NCBI GenBank assembly: GCA_021791455.1
Contig: JAJYWM010000307.1
Span: forward strand, 1-31,849
Direction of reading: 5' to 3'
Source of the DNA: a bacterium
GTDB taxonomy: Bacteria; Chloroflexota; Dormibacteria; UBA8260; Bog-877
Length of the DNA: 31,849 nt
Part shown: positions 8,600 to 17,029 of the stretch, piece after piece
Position numbering within the stretch: the first letter of the stretch is position 1
How the letters are laid out: every line of letters begins with the position of its first letter
The notes under the pieces: generated by a model
What the model was told of the DNA's origin: nothing
The model's database searches: none
The model's input: the letters and a program-made list of their open reading frames with translations, nothing else
Position numbers and translations under genes: made by a program

Positions 8600-8628
8600 A
8601 TTGTACCCCCGGCGCCCCAAAAATCCAA
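8600..8628 (-). promoter_or_regulatory. Sigma70-type promoter (TTGGAT-17-TACAAT)
   Basis: On the minus strand TTGGAT (8628-8623) and TACAAT (8605-8600) are separated by exactly 17 bases. The -10 matches the consensus at five of six positions. This is the best two-element promoter I see in the window and it points at the 8035-8442 gene. Confidence 0.6.
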
Positions 8629-8800
8629 CCCCTTGGCAAAAGAAATTTGTCGAGGCCCCGTTGCACGACACATCCGATCTCAGGCACCCCACAATCGGGC
8701 CTGCCTCCCCAGACTCCTTTGTCCGGACCGCGGTGTCGATGGGGCGGCGCAGGCCCGACGGCACCTCACCCAGCCGCCATGTCCCGATTGGCCGCCTCTG

Positions 8801-8806
8801 TAAACT
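8801..8806 (+). promoter_or_regulatory. -10 element placing the transcript start at the pdhA ATG
   Basis: TAAACT is followed by six bases (ACTCCC) and then the ATG at 8813. With the usual 6-7 base gap from -10 to +1, transcription would begin at the start codon. No Shine-Dalgarno precedes the ATG, which agrees with a leaderless mRNA. A -35 is not clear. Confidence 0.5.
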
Positions 8807-8812
8807 ACTCCC

Positions 8813-9928
8813 ATGGCAACTTCAGAGCGGCCCGCCCGAACCCGGGGAAGGACCAACGGCGGGAGCGGGCGCAAGGAGCTTCCCCTGGGCCTGACGGCCC
8901 AGCAGTGCCGCGACATGTACCGCCGGATGGTTCTCATCCGGCACTTCGAAGACCACGCCGCGGAGGCCTACGCCCAGGCCAAGGTCGGTGGCTTCCTGCA
9001 CCTCTACATTGGGGAGGAGGCTGTGGCGGTCGGGGCCCTGGCCGCGGCCAGGCCGGACGACCATGTTCTCGGCCATTACCGCGATCACGGCTACGCGCTG
9101 GCGCGGGGCTGCGACCCCAAGGCCTGCATGGCAGAGTTGTTCGGTCGCGACACGGGCCTGTGCCACGGTCGGGGCGGCTCCATGCACCTGGCCGACGTCA
9201 CTCGCAATTACTGGGGCGGTTACGCGATTGTCGGCTCTCACATCCCGATCGGAGCGGGCATGGCGTACGCGATGCAATACCAGCAGCGGGAGCAGGTGGT
9301 GCTCGACTTCTTCGGCGATGGGGCGACCGGCAACGGCATCTTTCACGAAGGGCTCAACATGGCGGCCCTGTGGAACTTGCCAGTGATCTTCATCTGTGAA
9401 AACAACCTGTATGGGATGGGAGCCACCCTGGCTGAGGAGTCCCCGGTCAAGGACATGATCATCAAGGCGGAGGGGTACACCATGCCCTCCCTGCAATGCG
9501 ATGGTATGGACCTGCTCTCCGTCTACGAGGCGGTGCAGAAGGCTGCGGAGCATTGCCGGAGTGGCAAGGGTCCGTTCTTCATAGAGGCGCTCACGTACCG
9601 GTTCCGCGGTCACTCGATGGCCGACCCCGAGCTGTACCGCGACAAGGAGGAGGTCAGGCGCTGGCGCGAGCTGGACCCCATCCCGCGCTTCGGACAATTC
9701 TGCGTGGAGCACCGGATAAGCAGCGAGCAGGAGTTGGCGCAGGTCACCGAGGAGGTGGAGGCAGAGATGCTGGAGGCCGTGCGCTTCGCCGACCAGTCCC
9801 CGTGGCCAGATCCAAGCACAGTCGATGACTGGATCTACGCCAAGCCGATAGATCCGGAGGGCGAGTCCGGCGCGCGACCTGCGGCTCTCCGCGAACCGGC
9901 CGCACAAAGGGCGGAGGCTGGGCGCTGA
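8813..9928 (+). CDS. pdhA: Pyruvate (2-oxoacid) dehydrogenase E1 component, alpha subunit
   Basis: This 371-residue subunit is of the TPP-dependent decarboxylase that feeds acetyl groups to lipoyl-E2. It has the family core GFLHLYIGEEAVAVGAL, CHGRGGSMHLAD and the TPP/metal motif from G168-D-G170 to N197-N198, followed by YGMG. The region FRGHSMADPELYR, with the phosphorylation-loop-like serine, is also typical. It is first of four genes (E1alpha, E1beta, E2, E3) with spacings of 2, -1 and 42 bases, so it encodes part of a complete complex. Acetoin dehydrogenase and branched-chain E1 enzymes share these motifs; pyruvate is the likeliest substrate but not proven. Residues 1-25 and the last 20 or so are poorly conserved tails. 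Confidence 0.93.
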   Translation: MATSERPARTRGRTNGGSGRKELPLGLTAQQCRDMYRRMVLIRHFEDHAAEAYAQAKVGGFLHLYIGEEAVAVGALAAARPDDHVLGHYRDHGYALARGCDPKACMAELFGRDTGLCHGRGGSMHLADVTRNYWGGYAIVGSHIPIGAGMAYAMQYQQREQVVLDFFGDGATGNGIFHEGLNMAALWNLPVIFICENNLYGMGATLAEESPVKDMIIKAEGYTMPSLQCDGMDLLSVYEAVQKAAEHCRSGKGPFFIEALTYRFRGHSMADPELYRDKEEVRRWRELDPIPRFGQFCVEHRISSEQELAQVTEEVEAEMLEAVRFADQSPWPDPSTVDDWIYAKPIDPEGESGARPAALREPAAQRAEAGR

Positions 9929-9930
9929 AG

Positions 9931-10911
9931 ATGGCGGAGATGACCTACAGGGATGCCGTTCGCGGCGCGCTGCGCGAGGAGATGGCTCGCGACCAGCGAG
10001 TGATCCTGATGGGAGAGAGCATCACCGGTTACGGAGGGTCTTACGCCGTGACCAAGGGTCTGATCGAGGAGTTCGGACCCCGCCGGGTCATGGAGACCCC
10101 CATCGCGGAAGCCGGGATTGTGGGGTTCGCGGTGGGAGCGGCCATGGGCGGGCTGATTCCCGTCGCGGAGCTGATGACCGTGAACTTCGCGCTGCTGGCG
10201 CTGGACCAGATTGTCAACAGCGCGGCCAAGTTTCACTACATGTTCGGGGGCCAGTTCTCGGTTCCGATGGTGGTGCGCACGGTCTCCGGCTTCGGCCAGC
10301 TCGGCCCCACCCACTCGCAGACGTTTGAGGGGTGGTTTGCGTCGGTGCCCGGGTTGAAGGTGGTGATGCCAGCGACCCCGGCGGACGCGAAGGGTTTGCT
10401 GCTGGCCGCCATGCGGGATCCGGATCCGGTCATCTTCATCGAGCACAGCCTTCTCTACAGCACAAGGGGCGAGGTCGCCGACCATGAGGTTGGCGCCGAT
10501 GAGGTTCCCATCGGTAAGGCCAGGGTTGCCCGCGAGGGAAGCGACGTGACCGTGCTCGCGTACTCCAGGATGCTCTTGCAGGCGATGCACGCAGCGGAGG
10601 TGCTGGAACGTGAGGACGGGATCTCGTGCGAGGTGGTGGATCTCAGGACCCTGCGCCCGCTGGATTACCCGACCATGGTTCGGTCCGTGCAGCGAACCCA
10701 CCGGCTTGTCGTTTGCGGTGAGGACTGGCGCACCGGCGGGTTCGGTGCGAGCCTGCTCGGGGAGATGCAGGACCGTTGCTTCGATGACCTCGATGCGCCC
10801 ATCCAGCGAGTCGCAATGCGAGACGTCCCGCTGCCCTACTCCCGCGAGCTGGAGAAGCTCCTGATTCCGTCCAGCGCACAGATAGTGGACGCGGTCAGGC
10901 GGCTCAACTGA
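9931..10911 (+). CDS. pdhB: Pyruvate (2-oxoacid) dehydrogenase E1 component, beta subunit
   Basis: This 326-residue partner of E1alpha completes the TPP active site. It opens with MTYRDAVRGALREEMARD and shows GPRRVMETPIAEAGIVGFAVGAAM, containing the conserved Glu that activates TPP. Next come the FHYMFGGQFSVPMVVR region, the PATPADAKGLLLAA segment, and the C-terminal transketolase domain with VVDLRTLRPLDYPTM. Length and order match bacterial E1beta (PdhB/AcoB). It starts two bases after the E1alpha stop with only a weak ribosome site, suggesting coupled translation, and its stop overlaps the E2 start (TGATG). Confidence 0.95.
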   Translation: MAEMTYRDAVRGALREEMARDQRVILMGESITGYGGSYAVTKGLIEEFGPRRVMETPIAEAGIVGFAVGAAMGGLIPVAELMTVNFALLALDQIVNSAAKFHYMFGGQFSVPMVVRTVSGFGQLGPTHSQTFEGWFASVPGLKVVMPATPADAKGLLLAAMRDPDPVIFIEHSLLYSTRGEVADHEVGADEVPIGKARVAREGSDVTVLAYSRMLLQAMHAAEVLEREDGISCEVVDLRTLRPLDYPTMVRSVQRTHRLVVCGEDWRTGGFGASLLGEMQDRCFDDLDAPIQRVAMRDVPLPYSRELEKLLIPSSAQIVDAVRRLN

Positions 10912-12227
10912 TGGCGTACCGGGTCACCATGCCCCAGATGGGGTACGACATGACCGAGGGAACCATCAACAAGTGGCTCGTCGCGGAGGGCCAGCACGTC
11001 GAGCGTGGTGACGTCATAGCCTCCATCGCCACCGAGAAGGCGGACATCGACATCGAGGCGTACGGCACGGGCGTGATGCGCAGGATCGTGGCTCAACCCG
11101 GGGCCAAGATACCGGTCGGAGAGCTGATCGCCATTATCGGCGAGGCTGATGAGGACATCGAGGCCGTCGCCGCTCAGGAGGCCGCGGGGGCTGCCCCGCC
11201 GCAGCCCGCCGAGGATGTGGCTCCCGCCGGGGCCGAGGCCTCGCCGGCCCCCGAGGAAGTGGCGGTGTCCGCCACGGCCAGGACCCCGCTGCCCGACTGG
11301 ACCCACCACTTGGCATCAGACGATCTGGCGCAGGACGATCGCGAACCAACCAGGGTGAAGGCCAGCCCGCTGGCTCGCCGGCGGGCGCGCGAGCTGGGCA
11401 TCCAGATCGGGATGGTGAAAGGCACCGGTCCAGACGGGCGGATCACGGCGGAGGACGTGGAGGGAGTGGCCAGGTCGGGGGGTGTTGCCGCCGCGGCAAG
11501 CGCCCGGCCAGGTTCGACGGCGACGATGGATCCGACCGACCCCAGTGAACTGGTGAAGGTCAGTCGGATGCGCGAAGCGATCGCTCGGCGGATGGCTGAG
11601 GCCAACAGCACGATCCCCCACTTCTACCTCAGCACAAAGGCCGACATGGACCAGCTCGTCAAGCTGCGCCGGGAGCTCAACGATCTTGGGGACCCGGGCC
11701 TACCACGCTTCTCGGTCACCGATTTCATCGTGCGCGCGATGGCGCTGACTCTGCAGCGCTATCCGCAACTCAACTCGGCCTATGTTGGAGGTGGGTTGCG
11801 GCGGTTCTTCTCCAGCAACATAGCCCTGGCGGTGGCGGTGCCGGACGGCTTGGTGGCACCGACCCTGAGGTCCTGCGAGGCGCTGTCATTCTCGGAGCTT
11901 GCCCGACGCACCCATGATCTGGCGGAGAGGGCGAAGAGCAATCGCCTGAGGCCCGAGGAGATGGCAGGGGCGCACACCGCGATCAGCAATCTCGGCATGT
12001 TCGGGATCAGCCAGTTCGCCGCGATCATCACCCCCGGGCAGGGGAGCGTGTTGGCGGTCGGCGAGGTTCGTGAGCAGCCGGTGGTGCGAGCGGGCGAGCT
12101 GGCGGTCGGGCGCCTGATGGAGATGACTCTGGCAATTGACCACCGGGTGACCGACGGCGCGCAAGGCGCGGAGGCGCTGGGTTACCTGAAGTGGTGCCTA
12201 GAGCACCCCACCGTTTGTCTGGTCTGA
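10911..12227 (+). CDS. pdhC: Dihydrolipoamide acyltransferase (E2)
   Basis: This 438-residue core acyltransferase of the 2-oxoacid dehydrogenase complex has one N-terminal lipoyl domain (about 1-78, lipoyl Lys43 in ATEKADID). An Ala/Pro/Glu-rich flexible linker follows, then a peripheral subunit-binding domain (149-186, beginning VKASPLARRRARELG) and a catalytic domain ending in DHRVTDG, with H411 and D415 as the active-site pair. A single lipoyl domain is typical of many Gram-positive-type E2s. The ATG overlaps the E1beta stop by one base. Acyl specificity (acetyl versus branched-chain) cannot be decided by eye; the operon with E1 and E3 favours pyruvate dehydrogenase. Confidence 0.95.
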   Translation: MAYRVTMPQMGYDMTEGTINKWLVAEGQHVERGDVIASIATEKADIDIEAYGTGVMRRIVAQPGAKIPVGELIAIIGEADEDIEAVAAQEAAGAAPPQPAEDVAPAGAEASPAPEEVAVSATARTPLPDWTHHLASDDLAQDDREPTRVKASPLARRRARELGIQIGMVKGTGPDGRITAEDVEGVARSGGVAAAASARPGSTATMDPTDPSELVKVSRMREAIARRMAEANSTIPHFYLSTKADMDQLVKLRRELNDLGDPGLPRFSVTDFIVRAMALTLQRYPQLNSAYVGGGLRRFFSSNIALAVAVPDGLVAPTLRSCEALSFSELARRTHDLAERAKSNRLRPEEMAGAHTAISNLGMFGISQFAAIITPGQGSVLAVGEVREQPVVRAGELAVGRLMEMTLAIDHRVTDGAQGAEALGYLKWCLEHPTVCLV

Positions 12228-12269
12228 GACGACGACTGTTCCCGGCTCCAAGCGACTGAGGGAGTTTGC

Positions 12270-13640
12270 ATGAAGGACCTCGCGATCATCGGCTCTGGAC
12301 CGGGTGGCTATGTGGCCGCGATCAGGGCGGCCCAGCTGGGCATGGCGGTGACCCTGATCGAGGAGAACGAGACCCTGGGCGGGATCTGCCTCAACTGGGG
12401 CTGCATCCCCTCCAAGGCGCTCCTGCGCAATGCCGAGGTGCTCCGTCTCATTCAGGAGGCCGATCGCTTCGGCATCGCGACCGCCGACGTGCGAGCGGAT
12501 TTCGGCCAGGCGATCTCGCGCAGCCGCGAAGTGGTCACCAGGTTGGTCAACGGGGTGGCATTCCTCATGCGCAAGAACGGGGTGGAGGTGGTGCGCGGCA
12601 GAGGCCGACTCCTGTCGGAGCAGATGATTGAGGTCCAGCCCTCGGGTCAGACCGTGGCCGCATCGCAGATAGTGATAGCCACCGGAGCGCGCCCCAAAGT
12701 GCTTCCAGAGCTGGCTCCTGATGGCCGCACCACCTTCACCTACAGAGAGGCGCTTGAGCTTCGCAACCTCCCGCGCAGCTGTGCCATCGTCGGGGGAGGC
12801 GCGATCGGCGCCGAGTTCGCCTATGTCTACTCCTCCTACGGGGTGCAGGTGACGATAGTCGAGGCGTTGCCCCGCCTCCTCCCGCAGGAGGACGAGGAGG
12901 TGTCCAAGGAGGTCACGCGCCAGTTCGAGCGCCGAGGGATCGCCATCAAGGCGGGGAGCCTAATCCAGCGCTCGGAGCGGGGTGGAGCGGGGTGGCAGCT
13001 TCGGCTGGAGAGCGGGGAGGTGGTCGAGGCGGAGATGGTTCTCACCGCAACCGGGGTTCAGGCGAACGTGGAGAACCTGGGATTGGAGGAGCTGGGGGTG
13101 AGGGTGGAGCGGGGGGTGATCGCGGTGGACCCCCACTATCGCACCAATGTTCCCGGAGTTTTCGCCATCGGCGATGTGGTTGGTCCCCCTCTGCTGGCCC
13201 ATGCCGCGAGCGCCGAGGGGGTCATCGCGGTGGAGACGGCGGCCGGGCGCGACGTGCCCACCCTGGACAAGGAACTGGTGCCGCGCTGCACCTACTGCCA
13301 GCCCCAGGTGGCGTCCACAGGCCTCACAGAGACCCAGGCCACGGAACGGGGGTTCAGGGTCCGGGTGGGTAAGTTTCCCTTCACGGCCAGTGGCAAGGCG
13401 ATCGCCATGGGCGACACCACCGGATTCGTCAAGACTGTGGTGGACAGCGCCACCGGCAAGCTCCTCGGGACCCACGCGGTCGGCGCGGAGGTGACGGAGC
13501 TTCTGCCTGAGATGGTGATGGCGGCGTGGTCAGGCGTCAGGGCGGATCAGTTCGAGGCCCTGGTGCACGCCCATCCGACTCTCAGCGAAGCGCTGAAGGA
13601 GGCGGCGCTGGCCGCCGAGGGGGTGGCGATCCACATCTGA
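12270..13640 (+). CDS. lpdA: Dihydrolipoamide dehydrogenase (E3)
   Basis: This 456-residue FAD flavoprotein reoxidises the dihydrolipoyl groups of E2 with NAD+. It has the N-terminal FAD-binding GSGPGGYVAA, the redox disulfide in GGICLNWGCIPSKAL (C40, C45), the NAD-binding GGGAIGAEFAYVYSSYG, the FAD segment FAIGDVV, and the C-terminal interface motif HAHPTLSE with H433, H435 and E440. The ATG has GAGGGAG six bases upstream. Position as the fourth gene of the pdh operon supports the E3 role rather than mercuric or glutathione reductase. It converges with npdG, 12 bases away, with no visible terminator between them. Confidence 0.96.
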   Translation: MKDLAIIGSGPGGYVAAIRAAQLGMAVTLIEENETLGGICLNWGCIPSKALLRNAEVLRLIQEADRFGIATADVRADFGQAISRSREVVTRLVNGVAFLMRKNGVEVVRGRGRLLSEQMIEVQPSGQTVAASQIVIATGARPKVLPELAPDGRTTFTYREALELRNLPRSCAIVGGGAIGAEFAYVYSSYGVQVTIVEALPRLLPQEDEEVSKEVTRQFERRGIAIKAGSLIQRSERGGAGWQLRLESGEVVEAEMVLTATGVQANVENLGLEELGVRVERGVIAVDPHYRTNVPGVFAIGDVVGPPLLAHAASAEGVIAVETAAGRDVPTLDKELVPRCTYCQPQVASTGLTETQATERGFRVRVGKFPFTASGKAIAMGDTTGFVKTVVDSATGKLLGTHAVGAEVTELLPEMVMAAWSGVRADQFEALVHAHPTLSEALKEAALAAEGVAIHI

Positions 13641-13652
13641 CACCTGCTCGGA

Positions 13653-14324
13653 TCAGATTCCGGCGATCCGGATCCCGGTGTGAGCGTGGTGCAGGCGGTT
13701 GAGACGCAGCAGCAGGGGAGTGATGCCCTCGCAGGCGGATGACGAGTCGAGGCCGCCTGCGTCCACCGGGCGCAGACCTGGGATGCGGGAGATGATCGCA
13801 CTCACCTCCGACTTGGCCTCCGGGTCGTCGCCGGCCACGAGCACATCCTCATCGAGCTCGGCCTGAAGTCGGAGCAGAGGCCCCGCCGCAACCGTGTGCA
13901 GGGCTGCCACGACTCTTGCCGTGGGGCACAGGGAGGCGACCAGCTCAGCCGCGGATCCGGCCTCGGGATGAATGGGTGTCGGCGCGCCAGAGCGGAACTC
14001 CATCGGCACTGCGGTGGAGACCACCACCCGGCCATTGCCGAGGCCAGGAAGGGAGGAGAGCTGGGACACCATGGCCTGGTAGGGAATGGTGAGGATGACC
14101 GGGTTGCTTCCCGAGGTGGCGTCCTGATTGCCGACCCCCTCGATGGGGCGGGCGCCCAGCGGCAGCAGCTGGTTCAGCTGCTGCGCCGTTTCCCGGGCTC
14201 GGGCCGGTTCCCTCGATCCGAGCTTGATGCCCACGCCGGCCGCCGCAAGCCGCAGGGAGAGGCCTCGCCCCAGAGGGCCCGTCCCTCCCACAAGGGAGAT
14301 TTCAGGGTGATCAGAAACGCTCAT
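13653..14324 (-). CDS. npdG: NADPH-dependent F420 reductase (F420H2:NADP oxidoreductase)
   Basis: This 223-residue Rossmann protein transfers hydride between F420 and NADP(H). It has the dinucleotide loop GGTGPLGRG (13-21), a GSREPARA segment suited to binding the NADP 2'-phosphate, VILTIPYQA in the middle, and the family C-terminus, where VDAGGLDSSSACEGITPLLLRL leads to HAHTGIRIAGI. This implies the organism makes coenzyme F420, which is common in Actinobacteriota and some Chloroflexota. The ATG is preceded by AGGAG at five bases. It is divergent from the unknown gene at 14384, with 59 bases between the start codons. No F420 biosynthesis gene is seen in the window. Confidence 0.88.
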   Translation of the reverse strand: MSVSDHPEISLVGGTGPLGRGLSLRLAAAGVGIKLGSREPARARETAQQLNQLLPLGARPIEGVGNQDATSGSNPVILTIPYQAMVSQLSSLPGLGNGRVVVSTAVPMEFRSGAPTPIHPEAGSAAELVASLCPTARVVAALHTVAAGPLLRLQAELDEDVLVAGDDPEAKSEVSAIISRIPGLRPVDAGGLDSSSACEGITPLLLRLNRLHHAHTGIRIAGI

Positions 14325-14370
14325 TCGGTCTCCTGTGTTCAGGCTGGCCCGGCCCTCGAGGGAATCTCCC

Positions 14371-14376
14371 TACGAT
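14371..14376 (+). promoter_or_regulatory. -10 element for a probably leaderless transcript
   Basis: TACGAT is followed by seven bases and then GTG at 14384. No ribosome-binding site precedes the GTG. The arrangement matches the leaderless pattern seen before pdhA, rsmE, the VIT gene and the alpha/beta hydrolase. Confidence 0.45.
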
Positions 14377-14383
14377 ATCCCCT

Positions 14384-14872
14384 GTGACCCATGGACAACC
14401 ATCACATGGCCCGTCCGCGTCGGTGACGACGTCGGGCGCGATCCCGGACGAGGTCGACCGTCTCCACCTGGCCCTCGAGGATTGGGCTGAAGTCGTCCTG
14501 TATCCCGCGGCCAGATTGCTCTGCCTGAGGTCATCCCAGGCCCCATCCGGTGGTCAGGATCCGGCGCTTGGTCATGGCCTTCTGTTGGTGAGAGCCGCTG
14601 GGCATGCGGTGGCCGACGGGTTTGTCGAACTGGACCAGCTCCACCTTGCCTGCGGCAGCGCCCGATGGGAGCTCAGCCTGGTGGCGGAGGTTGGCTGGAC
14701 ATCTGAGGAGGAGGGCGGCTGCGCCCTGTTGCTCTGCCCCACCACCGCCACCGGCTCTGCCGCATTGGGGAGCGATGACCAATTTGAGCTGCGCGGCAGC
14801 CGGGGCCGGCCGCTGGTCGCATTGCCGTCACCATGGAGGGATGTGCTGCTCGCTCCCACGGGCCCGCCTTGA
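14384..14872 (+). CDS. Hypothetical protein preceding the chelatase genes
   Basis: This 162-residue protein has no domain I recognise. After a low-complexity Ser/Thr/Gly start, residues of about 20-150 look like a compact alpha/beta domain with hydrophobic strands (GHGLLLVRAAGHAVADGFVE, WELSLVAEVGW, GGCALLLCP). There is no signal peptide or membrane segment. GTG 14384 is chosen from a -10 element seven bases upstream. The 3' end overlaps the possible ATG start of the D-type chelatase gene by 40 bases, and its TGA overlaps an alternative TTG start (14869) of that gene. The two are therefore very probably cotranscribed. A role linked to metal insertion is suggested only by position. Confidence 0.6.
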   Translation: MTHGQPSHGPSASVTTSGAIPDEVDRLHLALEDWAEVVLYPAARLLCLRSSQAPSGGQDPALGHGLLLVRAAGHAVADGFVELDQLHLACGSARWELSLVAEVGWTSEEEGGCALLLCPTTATGSAALGSDDQFELRGSRGRPLVALPSPWRDVLLAPTGPP

Positions 14873-16989
14873 ACCATAGTTCCGCCTCCCTTCGCGAGGC
14901 GTTCACACCCTCCTGGTCCTCGGTTGTGGGGCAAGGGGGGATGAAGCTGGCCCTGCTGCTGGCCGCGGTCGACCAGCGGATTGGCGGGGTGCTCATCCGG
15001 GGAGAGCGGGGCACCGCTAAGTCGACCCTGGTCAGGGCCCTGGCCGGGGTGCTGCCCCCACGCGAGGTGGTGGTCGGCTGCGCCTACGGTTGCTCGCCCG
15101 GCGACGCCAACCTCTGCCGCGACTGCGCCCGCCGTCTGGCTGCGGGCGAGAGCCTCAAGACGGTGGCCATGCCGACCAGGGTGGTCGAGCTCCCCCTGGG
15201 AGCCTCCGAGGACCGCGTCGTCGGTAGCATCGACCTGGAGCGCGCGCTGCAGCAGGGAGCGAGGGTGTTTCGGCCGGGCCTCCTGGCCGAGGCGAATGGT
15301 CAGGTTCTGTACGTGGACGAGGTTAACCTGCTGGACCACCATCTGGTGGACGTGCTGCTCGACGCTGCCGCCATGGGGATAAGCGTCGTCGAGCGTGAGG
15401 GGATCTCGGAGGTCCACCCCGCCAGATTCCTACTGGTCGGCACCATGAATCCTGAGGAAGGCGACCTGCGTCCGCAGCTGCTGGACCGTTTCGGGCTGTG
15501 CGTTGATGTGGGCGGGCTTCAGGACCCGGCCCAACGAGTGCGAGTGATGGAGTCCCACCAGGCCGCAGCCAGGGGCCGGCAGCCCGACGACCTGGAGCTG
15601 GCCGAACGCCTGGTGAGGGCGCGCCGGCTGCTGCCGCAGATACGGGTGCCGAGGTCGGTTTTGGAGACGGCCGCCGCTCTGGCGATCGACCAGGGGGTCA
15701 TGGGCCATAGGGCGGACCTGGTCCTGCACCGGGCAGCGAGGGCCAGAAGAGCGTTGCGACTTAGCGCTCTCGAAGCGTGCGACGACGGGTGCGAGGTCAC
15801 CATTCAGGATCTGGTCGATGTGTCCGAGCTCGTGTTGGTGCATCGCCGCCGCTCGACCGGCAGCATGGGGTTGGCCACTGGCGCCGGGGATCCGAGCCTG
15901 ACCCAGGAGGCCATGGACCGGGCGTCGCCGCCAGCCGAGGCCGCCCCGCAGCAGCCTCCGTCCCAGAGTGGGGATTCCGACGAACCCGGAGGGCCAACCT
16001 CTGAGACCGGCGACCCCTCCGCGGGGTCGGGTCAGGAGTCGGCCGCGGGCGGTGGCGCACCGGGTCCAGGTCAGGCGGAGGAGGTTGAAGTGGTGGAGGC
16101 GGCCCCCACGGGGCGCATCGAGCTTCCTCGTGAAAGGCTTCGCCGTCACGGGAGCGGCCGGCGCAGCCACACTGTCTCTCGCGACCGGAGGGGTCGCTAT
16201 GTCGGTGCGACCGTGGTTGAGAAGACCACCGATCTGGCCCTCGATGCCACCCTGCGCGCGGCGGCACCCCACCAGAGGGGCCGGGATGCCCCGGCCGACG
16301 GCAGTCGCCTGGCGATCCGGTTGGAGAAGCAGGACCTACGTCAGAAGATTCGCCAGCGCCGGGTTGGAAACCTCATAGTGTTCTTGGTTGATGCCTCGGC
16401 GAGCATGGACGCGGAGCAGCGCATGGACGCCACCCGCTCGGCGATCCTGGCCCTGCTTAGGGACGCCTACGTGCGTCGTGATCGAGTGGCGATGATCACG
16501 TTCTCGGGCCGGACCGCTCGCACCGTGCTGCGTCCGACCGCCAGTGTGGATCTGGCCGAGCGCCAGTTGAGCAGGATTGCCGTGGGCGGCACGACCCCCT
16601 TGACCCACGGACTCATGGCGGCGCTGGAGATGATCCACCAAGAGCGCATGCGGGACCCCGAAGTTCTTCCGCTGCTGGTCCTGATCAGCGACGGCCGCGG
16701 CAATATCAGCATGCGCGGCGACGAGCCTCTGGTCGAGGCGCAGCAGGCAGCCCTGGCGGTGCGTCGGGAGAAGATCCGCTCCTTGGTCATCGACTCCGCG
16801 CGCGATCACCTGGGGCCCGGACTGGAGGCGTCCTTGACGGGGGCCGGGGCTCCTCAATTCGCGGGCTACGGCTTCAACGCGTGCTATGACCTGGCAGCCA
16901 GGATGGGGGCCCAGTACTTCGGGCTGTTCGACGTCTCTGAGCAGGGGATCCTGCGACCGGTCGCCGCCGCGCTGCGGCGCGCCGTCTGA
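14833..16989 (+). CDS. Magnesium/cobalt chelatase subunit D-like protein (AAA+ plus vWA)
   Basis: This protein of about 718 residues is related to ChlD/BchD and the putative cobaltochelatase D-type subunits. The N-terminal AAA+ domain has Walker A GERGTAKS (57-64) and Walker [12 protein letters not shown] (D162, E163). Between them is a cysteine cluster (GCAYGC, then LCRDC) that may bind a metal. A long acidic Pro/Gly/Ser linker (about 355-420) leads to a vWA domain with the MIDAS signature VDASAS (D520, S522, S524) and SDGRGN. Such proteins assemble with an I-type ATPase and a large CobN/ChlH subunit to insert Mg or Co into tetrapyrroles. The intact Walker motifs differ from many ChlD proteins, where they are degraded. 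The start could also be TTG 14869. Confidence 0.85.
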   Translation: MEGCAARSHGPALNHSSASLREAFTPSWSSVVGQGGMKLALLLAAVDQRIGGVLIRGERGTAKSTLVRALAGVLPPREVVVGCAYGCSPGDANLCRDCARRLAAGESLKTVAMPTRVVELPLGASEDRVVGSIDLERALQQGARVFRPGLLAEANGQVLYVDEVNLLDHHLVDVLLDAAAMGISVVEREGISEVHPARFLLVGTMNPEEGDLRPQLLDRFGLCVDVGGLQDPAQRVRVMESHQAAARGRQPDDLELAERLVRARRLLPQIRVPRSVLETAAALAIDQGVMGHRADLVLHRAARARRALRLSALEACDDGCEVTIQDLVDVSELVLVHRRRSTGSMGLATGAGDPSLTQEAMDRASPPAEAAPQQPPSQSGDSDEPGGPTSETGDPSAGSGQESAAGGGAPGPGQAEEVEVVEAAPTGRIELPRERLRRHGSGRRSHTVSRDRRGRYVGATVVEKTTDLALDATLRAAAPHQRGRDAPADGSRLAIRLEKQDLRQKIRQRRVGNLIVFLVDASASMDAEQRMDATRSAILALLRDAYVRRDRVAMITFSGRTARTVLRPTASVDLAERQLSRIAVGGTTPLTHGLMAALEMIHQERMRDPEVLPLLVLISDGRGNISMRGDEPLVEAQQAALAVRREKIRSLVIDSARDHLGPGLEASLTGAGAPQFAGYGFNACYDLAARMGAQYFGLFDVSEQGILRPVAAALRRAV

Positions 16990-17017
16990 TCCAGCTCGTC
17001 AGATGAGCCCCCTCTGC

Positions 17018-17023
17018 GACAAT
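17018..17023 (+). promoter_or_regulatory. Possible -10 element before the I-type chelatase gene
   Basis: GACAAT is followed by six bases (CTGTAG) and GTG at 17030, with no Shine-Dalgarno. It would allow leaderless expression of the ATPase independently of the upstream D-type gene, which ends 40 bases before the GTG. Confidence 0.35.
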
Positions 17024-17029
17024 CTGTAG

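Noticed and set aside
8813..13640. Acetoin dehydrogenase operon instead of pyruvate dehydrogenase
   Set aside because: The subunits are similar, but no acoR, acoX or butanediol genes are present; pyruvate dehydrogenase is the more economical call, although not proven.
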